Source: Nocardioidaceae bacterium (lineage in GTDB: Bacteria > Actinomycetota > Actinomycetes > Propionibacteriales > Nocardioidaceae). Taken from it: a stretch of DNA of 64,000 bases. The DNA is taken from assembly GCA_009780515.1 (NCBI GenBank), contig WQZX01000001.1, positions 117,079-181,078 of the forward strand, in the 5' to 3' direction. Below, piece after piece: positions 38,908 to 47,352 of this stretch. Each line of letters starts with the position of its first letter. Positions within the stretch are counted from its first letter, which is position 1. Below the pieces are notes generated by a model. That model made no database searches and had not been told where the DNA came from. It was given only the letters and a program-made list of their open reading frames with translations. The position numbers and the translations under genes were made by a program.

Positions 38908-39042
38908 GCGTACGACGGCTTCCTCCGGCCGACCGGGGCGCTCCACCGCGGCTCGAGGATCGGCGAGATCTACGAGGGCACCGACGAGATCCCGAAGTGG
39001 GTCGTCGCCCGTCAGGTCCTCGGCCGCGAGATCCCCGGCCGG
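38908..39042 (+). pseudogene. Acyl-CoA dehydrogenase C-terminal fragment
   Basis: The plus strand reads AYDGFLRPTGALHRGSRIGE and IYEGTDEIPKWVVARQVLG, the unmistakable last 45 or so residues of an acyl-CoA dehydrogenase. No upstream part of the gene is present, and a short stretch of unrelated sequence separates it from the P450 promoter. It is a deletion remnant lying between the P450 fusion gene and the convergent small membrane protein gene. Confidence 0.75.
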
Positions 39043-39057
39043 CTGCCGGGACGTGCC

Positions 39058-39267
39058 CTACTTCGACGGCTGCGGCGCGTTGACGTGACAGCTGACCTTG
39101 GGGTTGACGCCGACGTAGTTCAGCGGACCGGCGACGATGGTGAGGGCGGTGTCGCCGATGGTCCTGCACTTCACGTCCTGCTTGTCGGTGAAGTATCCGC
39201 GCTGCAGGGCGGCGAAGGCACCGATCAGCAGCCAGATGATCACAACAGCTCCGATGAGACCACGCAT
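39058..39267 (-). CDS. Small single-TM membrane protein
   Basis: A 69-aa protein with one N-terminal TM helix (MRGLIGAVVIIWLLIGAFAA) and an outside part with two cysteines (near residues 33 and 61) that could pair. The ATG at 39267 follows GGGAGGAGG at good distance. Similar short proteins ending in GPLNYVGVNPKV are common hypothetical proteins in Nocardioides-type actinobacteria. Function unknown. Confidence 0.8.
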   Translation of the reverse strand: MRGLIGAVVIIWLLIGAFAALQRGYFTDKQDVKCRTIGDTALTIVAGPLNYVGVNPKVSCHVNAPQPSK

Positions 39268-39381
39268 GGGTCCTCCTCCCGGGTCGTGGGACAGGTACCC
39301 CGCGCGGCGCGAATCATCCCTGCGCGAGCGACCGCATCCGCGTACTTCCGAGTAACCCGGGGACGGGCGGAGACTCGGGAC

Positions 39382-40776
<1,395 letters not shown>

Positions 40777-40784
40777 ACCGCGGA

Positions 40785-40824
40785 CCTCGTGCCTCGTGCC
40801 TCGTGCCTCGTGCCTCGTGCCTCG
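40785..40824 (+). repeat. 7-bp simple sequence repeat (CCTCGTG)x5
   Basis: Five perfect tandem copies of CCTCGTG (40785-40819) and a partial sixth. Because 7 is not a multiple of 3, each copy places GTG in a different frame. It lies between malic enzyme and a small reading frame at 40803-40991. Confidence 0.9.
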
Positions 40825-40991
40825 ACGGGGAGGATCCCGCCGCGGGCCGCGAGGAGTGGCGGCGTGCCTCCGACGCGGTGCAGGAGCTGCGCCACACGGT
40901 CAACACGCTCCCCCGCGAGACCGACGACCGGACGCTCGACGCCGCCGCGGTCGTGGTCTGCCTCGAGCGCGCCGTCAGCCTCTGGACATAG
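40803..40991 (+). CDS. Possible small protein whose start lies in a 7-bp repeat
   Basis: A 62-aa frame. Its part after the repeat (DGEDPAAGREEWRRASDAVQELRHTVNTLPRETDDRT) has coding-like composition and looks helical. The apparent GTG start and first codons are inside the (CCTCGTG) repeat, so the number of copies decides which frame is joined to it. It overlaps the 3' end of the MptB-like gene on the other strand by 17 nt. It may be a real small gene or chance. Confidence 0.35.
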   Translation: MPRASCLDGEDPAAGREEWRRASDAVQELRHTVNTLPRETDDRTLDAAAVVVCLERAVSLWT

Positions 40992-42438
40992 GGCGGAGCG
41001 GGACCTGGTCGACGGACATCTCCGGGACGCCGGCGGGCGGACGCCCGATCGCGGCCCCCACGAGCGCGCCGAGCACGACCCCGCCGAGCACGACGCCGAC
41101 GACGACGCCGTTCATCCAGGGGAGACCGATGCCCACGTCCAGGGGAGAGGCGAGGCCGAGCCCGAGGACCAGCCCGGCCACCGCTCCCCTCGCCCACCGC
41201 GACAGCGGGGCGGCGGCGAGCAGCGGCACGCACCAGAAGAAGTACCAGTAGTTCGTCACCGGGCTGAGCACGGTGGCGAGCAGCATCGCGACCGCGACCG
41301 CGCGGACGGCTGAGCCGTCGCGGCGTACGGGCGTGAGCGCCAGCAGCAGGACGAGACCGAGCAGCAGCACCCCGACGCCGATCCAGTTGACGAGGTCGCG
41401 GTCGTGGACCATGTCGTGGTGGCCCAGCATCGAGCGGACCTGGAACGGCAGCGACAGCGGCGTCCGCAGCGAGAGCGTCGAGTGGAGCGCGTCCATCCAG
41501 CCGAGGCCCAGTCCGCCGACGAGGCCGATCCCGGCGACCACCGCGACCACGACCGCCGCGACCCGCAGCGCGTGGACCGCCCGCGCGGTCAGCGAGCCCG
41601 AGCGCAGCGTCAGCAGCACGACACCGAGAGCGGCGATCGCCGCGGGAGCCTTCACCGCGGTCGCCACACCGATCAGCGCCGCCCCGACGAGCCAGCCGCG
41701 TGACGGCGTGACCGCGAGCCCGACCGCCACCAGGCCGGCCATGACGAGGTCGAGGTGGGTGCCGCCGACGCCGGCGACGAGCACGAACGGGCTCGCCACC
41801 AACCACGTCGTGACGCCCGGACGAACCCCCGCGAGAACCGCCAGACGCGGCACGGCCCACAGCAGCATCGCCAGGCCCGCGACCGCCAGCAGCCGATAGC
41901 TGAGCACCAGGATCCACGGGCTGGACGTCACGTGCGCCACCAGGCCGCCCCACATCAGCGGCAGCGGTCCGTACGGCGCCGCGGTGTGCATCCATCCCCG
42001 GCTGACGCCCTCGACGATCGGTCCGTGCAGGACCGACGGCGTCACGTCGTACGGCGAGGAGCCGCGGCCGGTCAGGAACGCGTCGGCGGCGTAGCTCCAG
42101 GCATCCCTGCTGAACAGCGGCGGCGCGACGAGCAGCGGAAGCGACCACAGCCACGCGGCGCGTACGACGCCGGCGACCCCGGTCTCGCGCAGCCGCACCG
42201 CCCGACCGACCAGCAACCAGCCGATGGTCAGCAGCACCAGCCCGGTGAAGCACAGCAGCATGCCGCGCGTCTGGGCGTCGGAGGCGTCCCGCACCGCGCG
42301 CAGCGCCCCGAACCACTCGACGGGGCCGTCCTTCGGCATCTTGCCGTAGACGAAGGCGCCGACGGACGTGAGGACACCACCGACCAGGCCGACAGCCAGG
42401 CCGCAGCGACGTCCACGGCGCCCCACAGCTCCGGACAT
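40975..42438 (-). CDS. MptB-like polyprenol-phosphomannose-dependent alpha-1,6-mannosyltransferase
   Basis: A 487-aa GT-C fold membrane glycosyltransferase with about 11-13 TM helices. The catalytic loop region (LLVAPPLFSRDAWSYAADAF) carries the Asp after the first luminal loop, and GWMHTAAPYGPLPLMWG is the family's second landmark. In actinobacteria MptB extends lipid-linked mannan or lipomannan. The start at ATG 42438 is preceded by TACCGT with 7 nt spacing (leaderless pattern). It is highly similar in pattern to the gene 44008-45432, so the two are paralogues. Confidence 0.85.
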   Translation of the reverse strand: MSGAVGRRGRRCGLAVGLVGGVLTSVGAFVYGKMPKDGPVEWFGALRAVRDASDAQTRGMLLCFTGLVLLTIGWLLVGRAVRLRETGVAGVVRAAWLWSLPLLVAPPLFSRDAWSYAADAFLTGRGSSPYDVTPSVLHGPIVEGVSRGWMHTAAPYGPLPLMWGGLVAHVTSSPWILVLSYRLLAVAGLAMLLWAVPRLAVLAGVRPGVTTWLVASPFVLVAGVGGTHLDLVMAGLVAVGLAVTPSRGWLVGAALIGVATAVKAPAAIAALGVVLLTLRSGSLTARAVHALRVAAVVVAVVAGIGLVGGLGLGWMDALHSTLSLRTPLSLPFQVRSMLGHHDMVHDRDLVNWIGVGVLLLGLVLLLALTPVRRDGSAVRAVAVAMLLATVLSPVTNYWYFFWCVPLLAAAPLSRWARGAVAGLVLGLGLASPLDVGIGLPWMNGVVVGVVLGGVVLGALVGAAIGRPPAGVPEMSVDQVPLRPMSRG

Positions 42439-42509
42439 GAGTGGGACGGTAGCCCCCGAACCTGAGGGGTCCATGAGCGGTCGGTGAGGGTCGCCGGTGC
42501 CGCGCGAGG

Positions 42510-44030
42510 TCAGCACGGCGCGCCGGCCGCCGCGTGCCGCCCGGCGGAGAGGGCGCGCGTGCGGTCGTCGCGCAGGAAGATCCGGTGGCCGCAGACCGTG
42601 CCGGCCACGCGGTAGCGAGCGGCGAGGATCCGCGCCACCCGCGGGGTCTCCAGCCCCCAGTCGTCGATGCTCCCGATCTCCAGCAGCCAGGTCGGCGCCT
42701 GCCTGCCCGCGAGCGTGTCGGCGAACAGGGTCAGGTGCGGGTCCTCGACCCGCACCGGCAGCGACCAGGAGTAGGGGTACGGCGTGTGCAGCCCGGCGTC
42801 CTCCATCAGGTTGGGCTGGCCCCAGAGCACGATCATCGAGTCGTTCGGCCGGGCCGCCGCCGCCACGAACCGCGACACCGCGGGGCGCTCCGTGTCGGCG
42901 GGCAGCCGCACCGCCACCGCCACCACCGCCGCCACGACGGTGACCGCGACGACGAGGCGCGGCAGCAGCCGGCCCCATCGGCGCGTGCCCGGCACGAACG
43001 CGACGGCCGCGCCGACCGCGGCGAGCGGGACGACGGCGAGCAGGTAGTAGGCGTACCAGTTCAGGCTCGCGAAGATGACGGCGAAGAGCGTCGCCGCGGC
43101 GGCGACCACCGCGAGACGCAGCCGCCACTGCCCACGCCGGCCGGCCACGTCCCACGCCAGGTGCAGGAGCGGGAAGACGATCCCGCTGGCCAGCGCCGCG
43201 AGCAGGAACGACCACACCCGCTGCGCCGGTGCGTCCGACGCGGCCGCCGACACCACGTTCACCGAGTCGACGCGGAAGGTGTACGTCGCGTCGACGAGCA
43301 TGGCGATGCCGGGCCCGGATGCCGCCCACGCCAGCGTGACGGCGAGCGGCAGGAGCGCGCCGACGGCGTAGACGATCACGAGCAGGAGGTTGCGGCGCGG
43401 CCGGGCGAGCAGCACGACCGCGGCCATGACCAGGCCCAGCAGCGCGCTCTGCTTGCTCAGGAACGCGCACATGCCGAGCATGCCGGCGAGCGCCGCCAGC
43501 CCGCAGGCGGTACGCCGCCCGCCGGCTCCGAGCGCCGCGAGCAGCACGGCGAACGATGCCGCGACGAACGTCGCCCCGATCTGGTCGCTGATCAGCTCCG
43601 AGCCGTAGATCACGGGGTTCGACACCAGCGCCGCGGCGCACAGCGCGGCTGCGGCGGCACCGGCGTCGCCGGCGATCCTGCGTCCGACGTACCAGGCGCT
43701 GGCGACCAGCACGGACGCGAGGAGCATCGCCACGAGCCGCATCGCGACCGGGGTGGCACCGAGGAGCGCGACCAGCTTGAAGACGAGCACCAGGACGGGC
43801 GGACGGTCGACCCACTGGGCGCCGTACAGCCAGTGGCCGGGGCCGGGCCAGTGCTGGGCGACGTACAGGTAGCCGCCCTCGTCGTCGCCGAAGGGCGAGG
43901 CCACGAACGGCAGCCTCAGGGCGCAGGCCAGCGCGATCGCGACGACGAGCGCGCGCCGCGGGCGATCCGTCATCCAGAGCCACAAGCGGGCCGGAGCGTC
44001 CCGGGCGCTACGCAACGTCGCTGACGCCAT
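42510..44030 (-). CDS. GT39/ArnT-like membrane glycosyltransferase
   Basis: A 506-aa protein with about 11 TM helices and the GT-C luminal motif SPFGDDEGGYLYVAQHW, including the acidic pair needed for catalysis. It also has a WYAYYLL segment and a soluble C-terminal domain with LWGQPNLMEDAGLHTPYPYSW. Members transfer a sugar from a polyprenyl phosphate to lipid or protein acceptors. Its 5' end overlaps the 3' end of the upstream MptB-like gene by 23 nt, so the start could be the internal ATG at 43973. With the two MptB-like genes it forms a cell-envelope glycan cluster. Confidence 0.85.
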   Translation of the reverse strand: MASATLRSARDAPARLWLWMTDRPRRALVVAIALACALRLPFVASPFGDDEGGYLYVAQHWPGPGHWLYGAQWVDRPPVLVLVFKLVALLGATPVAMRLVAMLLASVLVASAWYVGRRIAGDAGAAAAALCAAALVSNPVIYGSELISDQIGATFVAASFAVLLAALGAGGRRTACGLAALAGMLGMCAFLSKQSALLGLVMAAVVLLARPRRNLLLVIVYAVGALLPLAVTLAWAASGPGIAMLVDATYTFRVDSVNVVSAAASDAPAQRVWSFLLAALASGIVFPLLHLAWDVAGRRGQWRLRLAVVAAAATLFAVIFASLNWYAYYLLAVVPLAAVGAAVAFVPGTRRWGRLLPRLVVAVTVVAAVVAVAVRLPADTERPAVSRFVAAAARPNDSMIVLWGQPNLMEDAGLHTPYPYSWSLPVRVEDPHLTLFADTLAGRQAPTWLLEIGSIDDWGLETPRVARILAARYRVAGTVCGHRIFLRDDRTRALSAGRHAAAGAPC

Positions 44031-45432
44031 CGCCGCCCCCCGCCCTGATCGTCGGGACCGCGAGCAGGCGTCGGCGGCTGTCGTCGCGATCGGCGGGCTC
44101 GGCGGCCGCCGCGCCGATCGCGAGGGCGGCCAGCACCACGACGATCACGATCACACCGTTGCCCGGGATGTGCAGTGCCGGGTCGAGGGGCGCGATCAGC
44201 CCCATCGCGGCGACGAACGCGACCAGCGCGCCGCGCCCTCGGGCGGGGAGGTGCGCGACAGCGAGCAACGGCACGCACCACAGGTAGTACCAGTAGTTCG
44301 TCACCGGACTCAGCACGGTGGTCAGCAGCATCGCGAGCGCGACCGCGAGCAGCGCGGCGCGAGGACGCCCCGTCGGCGCGCGTCGCAGCAGGACGACGAG
44401 CCCGACCAGCAACAGCCCGACCCCGACCGTGTCAGCCACGCCCGAGCCCGTCAGGCGACCGGCCTCGAACGTCAGCGACAGCGGGGTGTGCAGCACCAGC
44501 GTGGAGTGAAGGGCCCCGATCCAGCCGAACCCGAGCCCCCCGACCAGCCCGATCGTGGCGACCACCGCGACCACCACGGCCGCGACCCGTAGCGCGTGCA
44601 CCACCCGTGCGGTCAGCGAGCCCGAGCGCAGCGTCAGCAGCACCACGCCGAGCGCCGCCACGGCCGCGGGCGCCTTCACCGCGGCCGCGATCCCGATGAG
44701 CACCGCGCCCACGAGCCAGCCCCGCGACGGCGTCAGCGCGAGCGCGACGGCGACGATGCCGATCATGACCAGGTCGAGGTGGGTGCCGCCGACGCCGACC
44801 ACCAGGACGAACGGGCTCGTCACGAGCCAGGTCGCCGTCACCGGCCGCACCCTCGACAGCGCGGCGAGGCGGGGCGCGGCCCACAGGAGCATCGCGAACC
44901 CGGCGACCGCGAGCAGCCGGTAGGACAGCATCAGCACCCAGGGGCTCGAGGTGATGCGCGCGAAGGCACCGCCCCACATCAACGGCAGCGGCCCGTACGG
45001 CGCGGTCGTGTGCATCCAGCACACGCAGACCGACTGGACGATCGGCCCGTGGAGCGCCGACGGCGTCGCGACGTACGGCGACGAGCCGTGGCCGGCCAGC
45101 AGCGCATCGGCCGCATAGCTCCAGCCGTCGCCGCTGAAGAGAGGCGGCGCGACGAGGAGCGGCACCAGGCACACCCAGCCGGCCCGTCTCAGCGCGGCGA
45201 TGTCCACGTCGCCGCGTCGGACACCCAGGCCGAGCCGCAGCCACGCCCCCGTGAGGAGGGAAAGGCCGGCGAAGCAGAGCAGCAGGCCCCAGACCTCGGC
45301 GTGGGGCAAGGACCGGACGGCGTCCAGCGGTCCGAAGCGGCCGACGTGCCCGTCGGTGGGCATCGCGGAGTAGAGGAAGGCTCCCGCGGTCGTGCACGCC
45401 GCACCGACCGCCGCCACTGCCTGCGACCGCAT
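44008..45432 (-). CDS. Second MptB-like mannosyltransferase (paralogue)
   Basis: A 474-aa GT-C membrane protein that matches the gene 40975-42438 along its whole length: LLVAPPLFSGDGWSYAADALL, TTAPYGPLPLMWGG, SPFVLVVGVGGTHLDLVMIG, and TVLSPVTNYWYYLWCVPLLA. Note 'SGDGW' in place of 'SRDAW' in the catalytic region. It is the first gene of a minus-strand cluster of three glycosyltransferases. A tandem duplication followed by divergence is inferred. The donor is expected to be decaprenyl-phosphomannose as for MptB. Confidence 0.85.
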   Translation of the reverse strand: MRSQAVAAVGAACTTAGAFLYSAMPTDGHVGRFGPLDAVRSLPHAEVWGLLLCFAGLSLLTGAWLRLGLGVRRGDVDIAALRRAGWVCLVPLLVAPPLFSGDGWSYAADALLAGHGSSPYVATPSALHGPIVQSVCVCWMHTTAPYGPLPLMWGGAFARITSSPWVLMLSYRLLAVAGFAMLLWAAPRLAALSRVRPVTATWLVTSPFVLVVGVGGTHLDLVMIGIVAVALALTPSRGWLVGAVLIGIAAAVKAPAAVAALGVVLLTLRSGSLTARVVHALRVAAVVVAVVATIGLVGGLGFGWIGALHSTLVLHTPLSLTFEAGRLTGSGVADTVGVGLLLVGLVVLLRRAPTGRPRAALLAVALAMLLTTVLSPVTNYWYYLWCVPLLAVAHLPARGRGALVAFVAAMGLIAPLDPALHIPGNGVIVIVVVLAALAIGAAAAEPADRDDSRRRLLAVPTIRAGGGDGVSDVA

Positions 45433-45563
45433 GGGCGGACATTATGACTCGAAGCATGAGTGCGCGATGAAGAAACGCCGGTCATGCGCGCTTCACCGCC
45501 ACTTCATGCGGAGACACCTACCGTTCACAGAGCGGTGGACGGTCCACCGCGAACGGAGGGATC

Positions 45564-46184
45564 GTGACCGGTCAGGCGCACAGCGGCTCTGTGGTGGGCG
45601 GCAACACGCAGGTCCACTGGTACGAGTCGGTCAACCGCTTCTCGCAGCACACCGCCTGGCTGCACACGCCCGGCCGCCTCTACGCCGAGTACGGCGTGGC
45701 GATCTTCGCGATCCTGCTGCTGGTGTCGTGGTGGCGGGCCCGCGCCACCGGCGACCTCCGCCTCGTGACCGCGGCGCTCTGGGCGCCCGTCGGCGCGCTG
45801 ATCGCGATCGGCCTGAACCAGCCGCTGGGCAACCTCGTCGCGGAGCCGCGGCCCTACACCGTCCTGCCCCATGCGCTGGTGCTCGTCCCGCGCACCACCG
45901 ACTTCTCCTTCCCGAGCGACCACGCCGTCATGGCGGGCGCGGCGGCCGCCGGCGTGCTGCTGGTGCATCGCGGCCTCGGCCTCGTCACCCTCGCGCTGGC
46001 GGTCCTCATGGCCGCGACGCGCGTGTACGTCGGCGCCCACTTCCCGGTCGATGTCGTTGCCGGGCTGCTCCTCGGCGCGCTGGTCACCGTGGTCACCTAC
46101 CTCGTCGTACGGCCGCTGGTCCTCCGGCTGGTCGAGGCGCTCGCGAAGACGCGGCTGCGGGTCCTGCTGACGCACTCAGCCTGA
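45564..46184 (+). CDS. PAP2-superfamily membrane phosphatase
   Basis: A 206-aa protein with about five TM helices. The three PAP2 motifs are visible: NLVAEPRPY (with the RP), FPSDHAVMAG and TRVYVGAHFPVDVVAG. Members dephosphorylate undecaprenyl diphosphate or lipid phosphates outside the membrane. The GTG at 45564 has a GGAGG site. It is divergent from the mannosyltransferase cluster, and recycling of polyprenyl carrier would fit those neighbours; this link is inference. Confidence 0.88.
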   Translation: MTGQAHSGSVVGGNTQVHWYESVNRFSQHTAWLHTPGRLYAEYGVAIFAILLLVSWWRARATGDLRLVTAALWAPVGALIAIGLNQPLGNLVAEPRPYTVLPHALVLVPRTTDFSFPSDHAVMAGAAAAGVLLVHRGLGLVTLALAVLMAATRVYVGAHFPVDVVAGLLLGALVTVVTYLVVRPLVLRLVEALAKTRLRVLLTHSA

Positions 46185-46233
46185 GCCTGTATCCGATCCC
46201 TCGCTACTGCGCGGCACCACACGGGCGCGCAGC

Positions 46234-46833
46234 TCAGGCGAGGGATGGGCGGATCCAGGCTGAGCCGGTGAGCGCGACCGGCGCCCATGCGGGCCAGCAG
46301 GGGCTCCCGACCACCCGTCCGCGATCGAAGGTCGCGACCACCCGGTAGGGGCTGCGGGCGCTCGAGTTGTCGTAGAACGTCGTACGGTCGGCGAGGTCGC
46401 ACGCGGCCGCGACGAGGGTCCACAGGCGGTCGTACCGATCGCGGACCTTCTGCTCCGGCACGTCGTGCCCGCCCCGCCCTACCCGGTGCGCGACACGGCC
46501 CACGGACACCTCGACCGAGACCATCACGACGTGGAGCTGGACGAGGTAGCCGGCTCCCGCCGCCCGCCCGACGAGGTCGATCTTGCTCTGGTGGCTGAAC
46601 ACCGTCTCGGTCACGAACGAGCGCCGCGACGCCAGCAGCCACTCGCGCTGCTGCGCGGCCACCTGGGAGGCCTCGTAGGCGTGCTCGAGCTGGGCCTCGG
46701 GCCAGCGCTCGGCCGCGATGACGTCCGCGTTGACGAACGGCAGGTGAGTCCGCGGCACCAGGACCCGCGTCGCGAGGGTCGACTTGCCCGCACCGTTGGG
46801 CCCGGCGAGGAGGTGCAGGACGGGGGTGCTCAT
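46234..46833 (-). CDS. Zeta-type toxin (P-loop kinase)
   Basis: A 199-aa P-loop kinase of the zeta toxin/AAA_33 type. Walker A is GPNGAGKST (residues about 11-19), then PFVNADVIA, a TETVFS motif, and the basic ligand region RVAHRVGRGGHDVPEQKV with conserved Arg and His. Zeta toxins phosphorylate UDP-GlcNAc and block cell-wall synthesis. The ATG at 46833 overlaps the upstream antitoxin gene by ATGA. Position after the antitoxin and the ATGA coupling support a toxin-antitoxin pair. Confidence 0.8.
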   Translation of the reverse strand: MSTPVLHLLAGPNGAGKSTLATRVLVPRTHLPFVNADVIAAERWPEAQLEHAYEASQVAAQQREWLLASRRSFVTETVFSHQSKIDLVGRAAGAGYLVQLHVVMVSVEVSVGRVAHRVGRGGHDVPEQKVRDRYDRLWTLVAAACDLADRTTFYDNSSARSPYRVVATFDRGRVVGSPCWPAWAPVALTGSAWIRPSLA

Positions 46834-47195
46834 GCCTCCGGGTCTGTGGCGGCACCCGCAGCGGACTCCACGACGGCGTTGCCGGCCGCGTCGCCGACCA
46901 CCCACGCGTCGCCGAGCTCCGCGGTGAGGTCGAGGGCGGCGATGTCGGCGCCGATCCCCTCGTCCCAGGCGGCGCGCACGAGCGCCTGCTCCCGCTCGGC
47001 GAGGGCGTCGTAGGAGCCGTCGCCGGCGAGGACCGCCTCTACCGCTCGGTGGCTGACCCCCGGGGCCGCCTCGAACTCGCGGCCGATCCGCGCCCAGTGG
47101 GCCAGCTGCTGCGCGGCACTGCGCGAGTTGACCGCGCCGCTGGACTTGGCGGCTTCGAAGAGACCGCCGTCGAACCGGGTGGGGATCGTGCTCAC
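46830..47195 (-). CDS. ParD-like antitoxin of the zeta-type toxin
   Basis: A 121-aa protein. The N-terminal part (LFEAAKSSGAVNSRSAAQQLAHWARIGREFE) matches the ParD-like antitoxins that are commonly paired with zeta toxins in actinobacteria: the SRSxxQQLxHWARIGR signature is clear. An acidic, Ala-rich C-terminus is likely flexible and should wrap the toxin. It overlaps the toxin gene by 4 nt. Family memory, not search, supports the call. Confidence 0.78.
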   Translation of the reverse strand: MSTIPTRFDGGLFEAAKSSGAVNSRSAAQQLAHWARIGREFEAAPGVSHRAVEAVLAGDGSYDALAEREQALVRAAWDEGIGADIAALDLTAELGDAWVVGDAAGNAVVESAAGAATDPEA

Positions 47196-47290
47196 CCCTT
47201 GAATGTAGCACCTTGCTACACGCGTGCGGCCCTCATGGCATCATGCGATCGCGCCGGCGGGCCCGGGAATGCCCGGACCCCCTCGTGACG

Positions 47291-47320
47291 TTGGAGAGAT
47301 AGTTAGCATAGGTAACCTAT
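47291..47320 (+). promoter_or_regulatory. Promoter with palindromic operator for the MFS transporter gene
   Basis: TTGGAG (47291) and TAACCT (47313-47318), spaced by 16 nt, fit -35/-10 elements. The palindrome ATAGGT-A-ACCTAT (47308-47320) covers the -10. An AT-rich dyad at the -10 of an efflux gene suggests repression by a TetR or MarR regulator encoded elsewhere. The transporter start is at 47353. Confidence 0.55.
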
Positions 47321-47352
47321 AGACCCGACGGCACGGACGGGAGTGACGACCA

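Noticed and set aside
36588..39083. Plus-strand frame of 831 codons opposite the P450 fusion
   Set aside because: It is the antisense of the fusion gene in high-GC DNA; the composition is Arg/Leu/Asp-rich without motifs, while the minus strand has complete P450 and ferredoxin signatures.
40785..40824. Possible CRISPR-like repeat
   Set aside because: The unit is 7 bp with no spacers; it is a simple tandem repeat.
40975..43983. Single 1002-codon minus-strand frame joining a mannosyltransferase to upstream sequence
   Set aside because: The upstream part is a shifted frame of the GT39-like gene; the real gene starts at 42438 with a promoter-like box.
42534..44024. Plus-strand frame of 496 codons opposite the GT39-like gene
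   Set aside because: Highly charged, repetitive sequence with no hydrophobic helices; a shadow of the GT-C gene.
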